The translations under genes were made by a program, and so were the position numbers. From JAEELC01 sp963605425 (GTDB lineage: Bacteria; Bacillota_I; Bacilli_A; Acholeplasmatales; Anaeroplasmataceae), in contig CAVCUQ010000007.1 of NCBI GenBank assembly GCA_963605425.1, positions 1 to 60,256 on the forward strand: DNA of 60,256 bases, given 5' to 3'. The notes beneath the pieces are model-generated. The model did no database searches and was not told the DNA's origin. It was given only the letters and a program-made list of their open reading frames with translations. Positions 26,301 to 33,099 of the stretch are shown one piece after another; position 1 is the stretch's first letter, and every line of letters starts with the position of its first letter.

Positions 26301-26942
26301 GTTAAAGTTAAGTGCATCTTCTCTAAACTTTTGAACCTTTTCCATATTAATAAGTTTCTTATAAACTTCATAATCTAAAAGTTCAACAGTGTTAACTTCG
26401 TGACTTGTTCTAAATCCATCAAAGAAATGAACAAATGGAACGCTAGCTTCGATAGCCGCAAGATGTGCAACACCACCTAAATCAGCTGCTTCTTGAACAG
26501 AGTTACTTGCAAGCATTGCAAATCCTGTTTGTCTAACCGCCATAACGTCTTGATGGTCACCGAAAATTGCAAGAGATTGAGCAGCAAGACTTCTTGCGGC
26601 TACATGAATAACACCTGGTAGATTTTCACCAGCAATCTTGTACATATTAGGAATTTTTAAAAGTAATCCTTGGCTTGCTGTATAAGTAGTAGTTAAAGCA
26701 CCAGCTTCAAGTGAACCATGAACTGTACCAGCAGCTCCACCTTCTGATTCCATTTCTACAATCTTAACAGGCATGCCAAATATATTTTTCATACCCTTAC
26801 TTGCCCATTCATCAACATACTCTGCCATTGGAGATGATGGTGTAATAGGATATATACCGGCTACTTCAGTGAAAGCATATGAAGCATAAGCAGCTGCATA
26901 GTTTCCATCTATAGCCATTCTTTTTGTTTGCTTTTTAGCCAT
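23343..26942 (-). CDS. nifJ: Pyruvate:ferredoxin (flavodoxin) oxidoreductase
   Basis: A 1199-residue single-chain PFOR that converts pyruvate and CoA to acetyl-CoA, CO2 and reduced ferredoxin in anaerobes. The N-terminal domain begins IDGNYAAAYASYAFTEVAGIYPITPSSPMAE. The ferredoxin domain (about 690-765) has two 4Fe-4S motifs, CIQCNQCAFVCP and CTGCGVCTTVCP. A further Cys cluster occurs at CAGCGETPYVK, and the thiamine diphosphate domain (about 980-1030) contains GGDGWAYDIGYGG and DTEVYSNTGGQ. Monocistronic: promoter at 26976-27004, terminator at 23303-23333. ATG with CGGAGGATTG upstream. Confidence 0.97.
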   Translation of the reverse strand: MAKKQTKRMAIDGNYAAAYASYAFTEVAGIYPITPSSPMAEYVDEWASKGMKNIFGMPVKIVEMESEGGAAGTVHGSLEAGALTTTYTASQGLLLKIPNMYKIAGENLPGVIHVAARSLAAQSLAIFGDHQDVMAVRQTGFAMLASNSVQEAADLGGVAHLAAIEASVPFVHFFDGFRTSHEVNTVELLDYEVYKKLINMEKVQKFREDALNFNHPKERGSAQNDDVYFQTRELQAQNYANVPDIVASYMKKISKVTGRNYAPFVYYGCEDATDVIVAMGSVCQCAREVVDYLNKKGKKVGLVEVHLYRPFSSKYWFKVLPKTVKRIAVLDRTIEQGAAGEPLFLDVVSLYNGVANAPKIIGGRYGLSSKDTTPDMINAVYENLAKAKSIHPFTVGINDDIKHTNVVVKKHIDTADKTTTELLFFGLGSDGTVGACKNISKIIGDYTDFYSQSYAAYDSKKSGGSTRLHLRFSKNHIRSTYLVNQPHFVSCSLDAYLNKFDMIKGLRDGGSFLLNTVTSKENIESLLPNSYKIQLAKKHAKLYIIDATHAALECGFRPGLGVNTIMQSAFFKLNEQIMNYEEAKKHMKEFAIKTYSKKGQELVDMNIKAVDMGESRIVEVPVKPEWADLTAETHKVDLSKPAFVRNIADPIAALEGDNLPLSVFKDRADASMPLGTAAYEKRGVASQTPIWNQDACIQCNQCAFVCPHAALRPFLVSEEEAKDSPRKTMIDATGVKDHKFVISISTLDCTGCGVCTTVCPGKPKKGEDGKPMKDANGKLITEKALKMVPIQQAKDLGQVEEAEYFFNHVSYKSELVNTNTAKNVQFSKPFFEFSGACAGCGETPYVKAVSQLFGDHMIVANATGCTSIYSGSYPSTPYTTNKLGKGPAWANSLFEDNAEFGLGMRVAYETMRDRIQNILAVHEAELTEEESQLAHEWVENRSSYDVTYKLSTKMEEVFGADDRDFAKEIMSLKQYFVKSSQWIIGGDGWAYDIGYGGLDHVLASGEDVNVLVVDTEVYSNTGGQASKSSRFGAIAKFAASGKRTAKKDLASIFMSYGNIYVATVCHGANQNQVIKALKEAEAYHGPSIVICYAPCIAHNIKGGLNNSQLEAKLATECGYFPTFRYNPDLAKEGKNPFTLDSKEPNWDLYNEFLSHEGRYNQLSKINPAKASEILEINKKDAQKRYASYKARVEDPQYKA

Positions 26943-26975
26943 AAAATCAATCCTCCGATTTTTCTTAACAAATAT

Positions 26976-27004
26976 ATTATATCTTTTATAGTAAACGATT
27001 TCAA
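26976..27004 (-). promoter_or_regulatory. Promoter of the PFOR gene
   Basis: On the minus strand TTGAAA, 17-nt spacer, TATAAT (plus ATTATA at 26976-26981). Confidence 0.7.
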
Positions 27005-27044
27005 CATTTAAGGCTAAATTTTGCCATATTGAATATTATTATAA

Positions 27045-27073
27045 ATGACATAAAATTAATTATGATGTATAAT
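27045..27073 (+). promoter_or_regulatory. Promoter of pepT
   Basis: ATGACA (27045-27050), 17-nt spacer, TATAAT (27068-27073), 28 nt before the pepT start codon. Confidence 0.6.
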
Positions 27074-27100
27074 AAATTTATCTATAAAGGAGAATATAAA

Positions 27101-28303
27101 ATGACATTATTAGATAGATTTTTAAAATATGTTAAGGTAGATACAATGTCCGATGATACTAACTCAAATGTTACTCCATCAACACAAAAACAATATGATT
27201 TAGCACGCATTTTAAAAGATGAACTTGTATCACTTGGATTAACTGATGTATTTATTAATGAATATTGCACAGTATATGCAACACTAAAGGCAAATGCGGA
27301 AGGTTTTGATACTATTGGTTTCTTAGCTCATATGGATACTATTCCTGAAGTATCAGGTACAAATGTAAAACCTAACGTTGTTAAATTTGATGGAAACCCA
27401 GTAAAACTTGGTTCATCAGGACTTACTTTAAGTATAGATGAATTTCCATGGATGAAAGATCAAATCGGACATACTCTTGTTACAACAGATGGTACAACAG
27501 TTCTAGGTTGTGATGATAAAGGCGGTATTGCAGTAATCATGACAATGCTTGATGAATTAATCAAATCAGGAAAACCACATGGAGAAATTCATGTTGCATT
27601 CACACCAGATGAGGAAATTGGTACTGGAGTTTTAAAATTTGATTGCTCTTCTTTCCCTGTTGATTATGCTTATACAATAGATGGCGGAGAATATACAGAA
27701 TTTTCATACGAAACCTTTAACGCAGCTAGCGCTACAGTTGAGTTCAAAGGATTTGACGTACACCCAGGTGCTTCTAAGAATCAAATGATTAATGCAAGTT
27801 TACTAGCTATCGAATTTGATAGATTACTTCCTGTTGCTCAAAGACCTGAATATACAGAAAAATATGAAGGATTTAATCATTTAACTTCTATTGAAGGAAG
27901 TGTTGGTAGTGCAAAACTTCATTATATTATTAGAAATCATGATAAAAATCTTCTTGAAAAACAAAAGGAAGACTTTGTTAACGCAGCACAATTTATGAAT
28001 AATAAATATAAAGCATGTTGCACTCTTTCAATTACTGATTCATATAGAAACATGAAGGAAGAAATTGTTAAAGATATGACTTGTGTAGATAAAGCATTAA
28101 AAGCTTATAAGGCTGTTGGTTTAGATGTAAAAGTAGTTCCAACACGTGGTGGTACAGATGGTAGTCGTTTAACATTTATGGGTATTAAAACACCAAACAT
28201 TGGTACTGGTGGATTTAATGAACATGGTGTCCATGAATATGCTGATATGTATCAAATGGAAAAGATTGTTGAATTAGTATTAAACATTGTAACTACAAAA
28301 TAA
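27101..28303 (+). CDS. pepT: Peptidase T (tripeptide aminopeptidase)
   Basis: M20-family zinc aminopeptidase that removes the N-terminal residue of tripeptides in the cytoplasm. From the ATG at 27101 (AAAGGAG nine nt upstream) it has 400 residues, the usual length; the longer open frame from 27029 runs through the promoter and is rejected. Zinc ligands are visible: His in FLAHMDTIPE, Asp in LGCDDKGGIA, the catalytic Glu-Glu in FTPDEEIGTG, Asp in TIDGGE, and the late His in FNEHGVHEYA. Monocistronic, divergent from PFOR. Confidence 0.95.
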   Translation: MTLLDRFLKYVKVDTMSDDTNSNVTPSTQKQYDLARILKDELVSLGLTDVFINEYCTVYATLKANAEGFDTIGFLAHMDTIPEVSGTNVKPNVVKFDGNPVKLGSSGLTLSIDEFPWMKDQIGHTLVTTDGTTVLGCDDKGGIAVIMTMLDELIKSGKPHGEIHVAFTPDEEIGTGVLKFDCSSFPVDYAYTIDGGEYTEFSYETFNAASATVEFKGFDVHPGASKNQMINASLLAIEFDRLLPVAQRPEYTEKYEGFNHLTSIEGSVGSAKLHYIIRNHDKNLLEKQKEDFVNAAQFMNNKYKACCTLSITDSYRNMKEEIVKDMTCVDKALKAYKAVGLDVKVVPTRGGTDGSRLTFMGIKTPNIGTGGFNEHGVHEYADMYQMEKIVELVLNIVTTK

Positions 28304-28429
28304 GATTAATAATTTAAAGATTAAAAATTATTATTATGATTTCAAACATTAACCCTAGATAACCATTTGAATTTGTAAAATTAGAATTTTCTATTTACAA
28401 ATTATAAAAAATAGATTATATATCATTTG

Positions 28430-28514
28430 AAGAACATGATATGTTAAAGGAATGAAAAGGTAAGGACTGCGAATCCTTACCTTTTCTCATTTTTAGGAAA
28501 CAAGAACATGATAT
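28430..28514. repeat. Direct repeats bracketing the unit 1 hairpin
   Basis: AAGAACATGATAT occurs at 28430-28442 and again at 28502-28514, one on each side of the hairpin. In unit 2 the equivalent pair is AAGAACATAACACAT, so both members of a pair changed together. Confidence 0.7.
28455..28485. terminator. 12-bp hairpin, unit 1 (bidirectional terminator)
   Basis: Perfect stem AAAAGGTAAGGA / TCCTTACCTTTT, 7-nt loop. T-rich on both outer sides, so it could end pepT transcripts from the left and the cryptic minus-strand frame from the right. Confidence 0.75.
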
Positions 28515-28530
28515 AAAGGATTAATGATAA

Positions 28531-28706
28531 CTATTCTTCATCATCATTATCATGATTATAAATTTGATTACGTAAATAATCAAAAATAGGATAACCAAAT
28601 ACTCGCGCGTGGAGTACCTCCAATATATTAGTTCATCGTTTCCTCTGAACTTAAATAATTCATAATATGCCCCCGTTTCTAAAAACTTAGTCAGTTTTCC
28701 CTGACA
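28531..28706 (-). pseudogene. Cryptic acidic-tailed ORF, unit 1, frameshifted
   Basis: Corresponds to the 58-codon frame of unit 2 but is one nucleotide short: AAATTTATAATC here against AAATTTGATAATC there. This loses the shared acidic tail NHDNDDEE from the frame that carries the conserved YYELFKFRGNDELI segment. No start codon with a ribosome binding site is visible in either copy, so this is at best a remnant. Confidence 0.35.
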
Positions 28707-28912
28707 CTATATAAATAACAAAAATTTAGGTTTTTTACTTGTTGAAATTTTAAAACCTATTTGATTTAATGAGTAAAAAAATTTCTAATCACCTTAATCA
28801 GTTTAATAGAACCAATTTATAACATCCTAGCAAAACAGGTGCAAAAATATAACATTAACAAAATTTGAATTATCTATTTACAAATCGTACGAAATCCATT
28901 ATATTATTAGTG

Positions 28913-28997
28913 AAGAACATAACACATAAAAAACAAAAAGGTAAGGAGTGCGAATCCTTACCTTTTCTCATTTTTAGGAAACAAGAACATAACACAT
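28913..28997. repeat. Direct repeats bracketing the unit 2 hairpin
   Basis: AAGAACATAACACAT at 28913-28927 and 28983-28997, on either side of the unit 2 hairpin. Confidence 0.7.
28936..28966. terminator. 12-bp hairpin, unit 2
   Basis: Same perfect stem AAAAGGTAAGGA / TCCTTACCTTTT as in unit 1; only one loop base differs (GTGCGAA against CTGCGAA). Confidence 0.75.
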
Positions 28998-29011
28998 TTG
29001 TTTAATGATAA

Positions 29012-29188
29012 CTATTCTTCGTCATCATTATCATGATTATCAAATTTGATTACGTAAATAATCAAAAATAGGATAATCAAATACTCGGGCGTGGAGTACC
29101 TCCAATGTATTAGTTCATCGTTTCCTCTGAACTTAAATAATTCATAGTATGGTCCTGTTTCTAAAAATTTAGTCAGTTTTCCCTGACA
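29012..29188 (-). other. Cryptic 58-codon open frame, unit 2
   Basis: Open from a TAG (ending at 29189) to a TAG (29012-29014). The translation has a basic/aromatic half (YYELFKFRGNDELIHWRYST), a hydrophobic stretch that could cross a membrane (YLIILFLIIYVI), and a very acidic end (NHDNDDEE). It lacks an ATG or GTG; only CTG and TTG codons are available and none has a good ribosome binding site. Options: C-terminal remnant of a larger protein, a small membrane peptide with an unusual start, or a non-coding RNA whose sequence happens to be open. I do not recognise a family. Confidence 0.35.
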
Positions 29189-29330
29189 CTATATAAATAA
29201 CCAAAATTTAGTATTTTTACTTCTTTGAATAAAAAACTTCTAATTTGGTTAAACATAACCACCATAAAAAAAGCATAGCACAACAACTGCAAAACTCACT
29301 TTTTTAAAATTTACTTTATTAAATTATTAA

Positions 29331-29360
29331 AAAAAGGTAAAGAAATAAATCCTTACCTTA
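29331..29360 (-). terminator. Terminator of asd
   Basis: AAGGTAA (29334-29340) / TTACCTT (29353-29359) with T-runs on the minus strand, 26 nt after the asd stop. The arms resemble those of the two hairpins in the tandem units, so it may be a third, diverged relative. Confidence 0.65.
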
Positions 29361-29385
29361 TTTATCTTGAAAGATATATTTTAAA

Positions 29386-30468
29386 CTAATCCAAATATCC
29401 TTTTTTAGCGAGTAGTTCAGCTAGTAATATAGCTCCACCAGCTGCTCCTCTTATAGTATTGTGAGATAAACCTACAAACTTATAATCAAAGATGTTATCT
29501 TCTCTAAGTCTACCAACTGATATACCCATTCCATTATATAAGTCTCTATCGAGTTTTGATTGAGGTCTATCATCTTCTTTAAAATAAGTAATAAACTTTG
29601 ATGGTGCACTAGGTAAATCAAGTCCATCTATAGCTGTTTTATAGTTTTCCCATTCTTCAATAATTTCTTCTTTTGCAGGTTTATTTTTAAACTTTACAAA
29701 TACAGTTGCAAGATGTCCATCACTTACAGCTACTCTAACACATTGAGCAGATATCTTAATATCATTTGCATCTATAATCTTATCATTTTCAATAGTTCCA
29801 AAGATCTTAAGTGGTTCTTTTTCACTCTTTTCTTCTTCACCTTTAATAAAAGGAATACAGTTATCTACAATTTCAGGGAATGTATCGAATGTTTTACCAG
29901 CTCCTGAGATAGCTTGATATGTTGAGCAGAATACTTCTTCTATACCAAAACATCTTAGAGGTGCAAGTAAAGGTACATAACTTTGAAGTGAACAATTAGA
30001 TTTAACTGCAATAAAGCCTCTCTTTGTTCCTAAACGTTCCTTTTGTGAATTAATAATTTCAATATGACTTGCATTAATTTCTGGAATTATCATAGGGACA
30101 TCTTCTGTAGATCTATGGGCTGAATTATTTGATACAACAGGGCATTCAAGTTTAGCATATTTATATTCTAAGTTCTTAATGTCTTCCTTAGCCATATTTA
30201 CAGCACAGAAAACAAAATCAACTGTGCTTGCAATAAGGTTTGCATCCTCCATTGCATCAAGTACAACTAAATCCTTAACACTTGATGGAATCTCACCTTT
30301 CATCTTCCATCTTCCTTCAACTGCATCACTATACTTTAATCCTTTAGAATTACTTGAAGCAGCTAGAACCTTAACTTTAAAGAAAGGATGATTTTCAAGT
30401 AAAGTAATAAATCTTTGTCCTACCATTCCAGTAGCACCGATAATACCAACGTTATATACTTTTTTCAT
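29386..30468 (-). CDS. asd: Aspartate-semialdehyde dehydrogenase (archaeal/fungal type)
   Basis: Reduces aspartyl phosphate to aspartate semialdehyde for lysine, threonine, methionine and cell-wall diaminopimelate. The 360-residue protein has the NADP-binding GIIGATGMVGQRF at the N-terminus and the catalytic Cys159 in KSNCSLQSYVPLL; the QAISGAGKTF segment and late NTIRGAAGGAILLAELL are also typical. The sequence pattern belongs to the archaeal/fungal-like ASADH group rather than the E. coli type. No other amino-acid biosynthesis gene is adjacent. ATG with AGAGGTTTAATTT upstream; 55 nt after typA with a terminator between, so likely its own unit. Confidence 0.93.
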   Translation of the reverse strand: MKKVYNVGIIGATGMVGQRFITLLENHPFFKVKVLAASSNSKGLKYSDAVEGRWKMKGEIPSSVKDLVVLDAMEDANLIASTVDFVFCAVNMAKEDIKNLEYKYAKLECPVVSNNSAHRSTEDVPMIIPEINASHIEIINSQKERLGTKRGFIAVKSNCSLQSYVPLLAPLRCFGIEEVFCSTYQAISGAGKTFDTFPEIVDNCIPFIKGEEEKSEKEPLKIFGTIENDKIIDANDIKISAQCVRVAVSDGHLATVFVKFKNKPAKEEIIEEWENYKTAIDGLDLPSAPSKFITYFKEDDRPQSKLDRDLYNGMGISVGRLREDNIFDYKFVGLSHNTIRGAAGGAILLAELLAKKGYLD

Positions 30469-30490
30469 AAATTAAACCTCTTTATTTAAA

Positions 30491-30518
30491 AAGACATGCT
30501 CAAAGTTGAACATGTCTT
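30491..30518 (-). terminator. Terminator of typA
   Basis: On the minus strand AAGACATGTTCAA pairs with TTGAGCATGTCTT over 13 bp (one G-U), followed by TTTAAATAAA. Confidence 0.8.
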
Positions 30519-30523
30519 CTATT

Positions 30524-32347
30524 TTATTCAGCATCTCTTTGTTTTGCATCCCACTTCTTACGAGCTACAGTATCAAGAATTCTCTTACGAAGTCTGATGT
30601 GATTTGGAGTTACTTCAACTAATTCATCATCATTGATATATTCAAGACATTGTTCTAGAGATAATTGTAATGGTCTCTTTAAAACAACAGTAGTATCCTT
30701 ATTTGATGAACGAGTATTAGTTTGTTGTTTAGCAGTTACAACATTTACTGCCATATCTAAATCTCTATTAGATTGACCAACAATCATACCTTCATATACT
30801 TCTTCACCTGGTTCAATGAACATAGTACCTCTATCTTCAATATGACCTAAAGAATAAGCTGTTGCTTGACCTTTTGCAATAGAAACAAGTGCACCAAGAG
30901 GTCTCTTACCAACACTCATAGATGCCATAGGACGATAGTCTGAGAAAGAATGTGATAAAATACCATAACCTTTTGTAGCTGTCATGAATTCAGTATTGAA
31001 TCCAATAAGTCCTCTAGCAGGAACATCAAATATAACTTTACTTTGAGTTTCAGTATTCTTCATATCCTTCATAACACCGCCTCTATCCCCAAGTAAAGTG
31101 ATGATAGAACCGATAGTATCTGCAGGAGCTTCAACTGTAACTTCTTCAAATGGTTCGCACTTAACTCCATCAATTTCCTTCATAATAGCCTTAGGGCTTG
31201 AAACTTGGAATTCATATCCTTCTCTACGCATTGTTTCAATAAGAACTGATAAATGTAATTCACCACGACCTGAAACAATCCACTCTTCACTAGTACCAAG
31301 TCTTTGTACACGTAAAGAAACGTCTTTTTGAATTTCACGATTTAATCTTTCATCAATCTTAGAAGCTGTAACAAGTTTACCATCTTGACCACAGAATGGA
31401 GATGTATTAGTACCAAAAGTCATTTGAAGTGTAGGTTCTGATACCTTGATTAAAGGAAGAGTTTCTTCTTCACCTTGGTTACATACAGTTTCACCGATAT
31501 AAATATCAGAAAGACCAGAAATTGCAATAATATCACCAGCATATGCTTCTTGAGTTTCAATTCTATCAAGACCTAAGAAAGTGAATAATTTTTGTACTCT
31601 AAATGATGTATAAGTTCCATCTCTTCTAATACAAGTAGCCATTTGGTTAGCTTTAATTGTACCACGAGCAATTTTACCAATACCGATACGACCTACGAAG
31701 TCATTATAGTCAAGAATTGCAGGTTGGAATTGAAGAGGTTCATCTCTATTATCAACTGGTTCAGGAACATATTCAATAATCTTATTGAATAATGGATCCA
31801 TACCTGGCTTTTGATCAGCTGGATCACAAGATTCACTACTTGTCATATTGATAGCTGAAGTGTAAATTACAGGGAATTCAAGTTGAGTTTCATCAGCTCC
31901 AAGTTCAATAAGAAGGTCTAGAACTTCATCAACAACTTGTAATGGTCTAGCACTTGGCTTGTCAATCTTGTTAACTACAACAATAGGCTTATGACCTGCT
32001 TCAAGAGCTTTCTTAAGAACGAATCTAGTTTGAGGCATAGTACCTTCATAAGCATCAACTACAAGAACAACACCATCTACCATACCCATGATACGTTCAA
32101 CTTCACCACCGAAGTCAGCATGTCCTGGAGTATCTAGAATGTTAATCTTATAATCTTGGTATTTAATAGCTGTATTCTTAGATAAGATTGTAATACCTCT
32201 TTCTCTTTCTAAGGCATTGCTGTCCATAACACATGTATCAACAACTTGATTCTCACGGAATGTGTGAGAGCATTTTAAAAGGGCGTCAACTAGAGTTGTT
32301 TTACCATGGTCAACGTGAGCAATGATTGCAATATTTCTAACTTTCAT
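30524..32347 (-). CDS. typA: Ribosome-associated GTPase TypA/BipA
   Basis: Translational GTPase of the EF-G family that binds the ribosome and helps 50S assembly and stress adaptation. At 607 residues it has full length. G1 AHVDHGKTTL, effector region RERGITI, G3 DTPGHADFGGEV and G4 NKIDKP are all present; the C-terminal half contains the TypA-specific domain (LGDRGGVMKDM, GRGELHLSVLIETMRREGYE). ATG with AGAAGGATATAATC upstream. Standalone gene with its own promoter region and terminator. Confidence 0.97.
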   Translation of the reverse strand: MKVRNIAIIAHVDHGKTTLVDALLKCSHTFRENQVVDTCVMDSNALERERGITILSKNTAIKYQDYKINILDTPGHADFGGEVERIMGMVDGVVLVVDAYEGTMPQTRFVLKKALEAGHKPIVVVNKIDKPSARPLQVVDEVLDLLIELGADETQLEFPVIYTSAINMTSSESCDPADQKPGMDPLFNKIIEYVPEPVDNRDEPLQFQPAILDYNDFVGRIGIGKIARGTIKANQMATCIRRDGTYTSFRVQKLFTFLGLDRIETQEAYAGDIIAISGLSDIYIGETVCNQGEEETLPLIKVSEPTLQMTFGTNTSPFCGQDGKLVTASKIDERLNREIQKDVSLRVQRLGTSEEWIVSGRGELHLSVLIETMRREGYEFQVSSPKAIMKEIDGVKCEPFEEVTVEAPADTIGSIITLLGDRGGVMKDMKNTETQSKVIFDVPARGLIGFNTEFMTATKGYGILSHSFSDYRPMASMSVGKRPLGALVSIAKGQATAYSLGHIEDRGTMFIEPGEEVYEGMIVGQSNRDLDMAVNVVTAKQQTNTRSSNKDTTVVLKRPLQLSLEQCLEYINDDELVEVTPNHIRLRKRILDTVARKKWDAKQRDAE

Positions 32348-32571
32348 GATTATATCCTTCTTTCATTAAATTTAAGACTAAACTATTATATCACAAAATA
32401 AAAAAATTATAGACTGAAAGCGTTTATATTATAAAAAATATTTTATAAAAGTATATACTAATATGTTTTTTTAATAAAATTAAGTAAATTAATAAGAAAA
32501 CATCTTCATAATTAATTTGTAATTAGCAATTAAATATATTAAAATAAATTCAATAAAGGAGAGATTTAATT
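32348..32571. other. Divergent intergenic region, typA / lipoprotein
   Basis: AT-rich. On the minus strand a -10 TATAAT lies about 35 nt before typA; on the plus strand a -10-like TAAAAT lies about 35 nt before the lipoprotein gene, which has a strong AAAGGAGAG. Nothing structured was found. Confidence 0.5.
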
Positions 32572-33048
32572 ATGAATAAAAGATTATTATTTATACCTGC
32601 AGGTCTATGCTTTTTAAGTTTTCTAGCATCATGTGCATCAGAGTATGAAACAACTTTATACATTCAAAACGGAGATGTTAGATTACAATATCAAATATCA
32701 AGTGAACTTAAAGAAGGATCAGCCTTAAAAGGATCACTATTTATCGATAAAGAAGATTCCCTTAAGGATTCATATGTTTTAGCTTATACATTTGATGAGC
32801 CAAAAATGTCTACAACAAATTATAGTGAAACAACATTATATACTTTTAATAAAGAAAATATTCTTGGAAAAACTAGTGTAAAATATTTAGTAACTTTAAA
32901 TTTATCAGAAGTTTTCCCAAAAGATAGCCAGACAAGTAAAGTTTATATTGTAATTAGAACAAGCGATTACGATTTCACCGATGTCTATTCCTATGGTTCT
33001 TCTTGCTTAACTTATTCTTGGAGTGGAGATACTGTTAAATTATCATAA
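32572..33048 (+). CDS. Small secreted lipoprotein of unknown function
   Basis: The 158-residue protein starts with a signal peptide (MNKRLLFIPAGLCFLSF) and a lipobox LASC with the lipidated Cys21, so it should be anchored to the outer face of the membrane. The rest has alternating polar/hydrophobic residues suggesting a beta-sandwich, with Tyr, Thr and Ser abundant (TDVYSYGSSCLTYSWSGD). Two further Cys positions are not obvious, apart from one in SSCLTYSW. No family recognised. Monocistronic: a terminator follows and the next gene converges. Confidence 0.75.
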   Translation: MNKRLLFIPAGLCFLSFLASCASEYETTLYIQNGDVRLQYQISSELKEGSALKGSLFIDKEDSLKDSYVLAYTFDEPKMSTTNYSETTLYTFNKENILGKTSVKYLVTLNLSEVFPKDSQTSKVYIVIRTSDYDFTDVYSYGSSCLTYSWSGDTVKLS

Positions 33049-33060
33049 TCATATTAAAAT

Positions 33061-33094
33061 AAGAGGATACAAAATTTATAGACTGTATCCTCTT
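33061..33094. terminator. Bidirectional terminator
   Basis: Perfect 11-bp stem AAGAGGATACA / TGTATCCTCTT, 12-nt loop, TTTATATTATA on the plus side and AAAATAAGA-complement T-run on the minus side; serves both convergent genes. Confidence 0.85.
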
Positions 33095-33099
33095 TTATA

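Larger units (their letters stand above)
28377..28747. repeat. Tandem 483-nt-period repeat, unit 1
   Basis: First copy of a large tandem duplication. Compared with unit 2 (28860-29229, offset 483), the core from about 28520 to 28735 differs at only about ten positions in roughly 215, while the flanks are much more diverged. The unit holds, in minus-strand order, a GTCAG/CTGAC hairpin, a cryptic 58-codon frame (with a 1-nt deletion here), and a long terminator hairpin. There are no plausible protein genes on the plus strand. Confidence 0.85.
28860..29229. repeat. Tandem 483-nt-period repeat, unit 2
   Basis: Second copy, matching unit 1 at a constant offset of 483 up to the 1-nt difference. 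Weak similarity continues beyond both listed ends (for example AGCAAAACAGGTGCAAAA against AGCACAACAACTGCAAAA), suggesting that the original duplication covered the whole 483-nt period and only the core was kept. Confidence 0.85.

Noticed and set aside
27029..27100. Longer N-terminus of PepT
   Set aside because: The extra codons run through the -10 box; the ATG at 27101 has a clear ribosome binding site and gives the family length.
28531..29188. Transposase remnant explanation for the tandem units
   Set aside because: No DDE, HUH or serine-recombinase motif can be read, and no terminal inverted repeats bound the units; kept only as a possibility.
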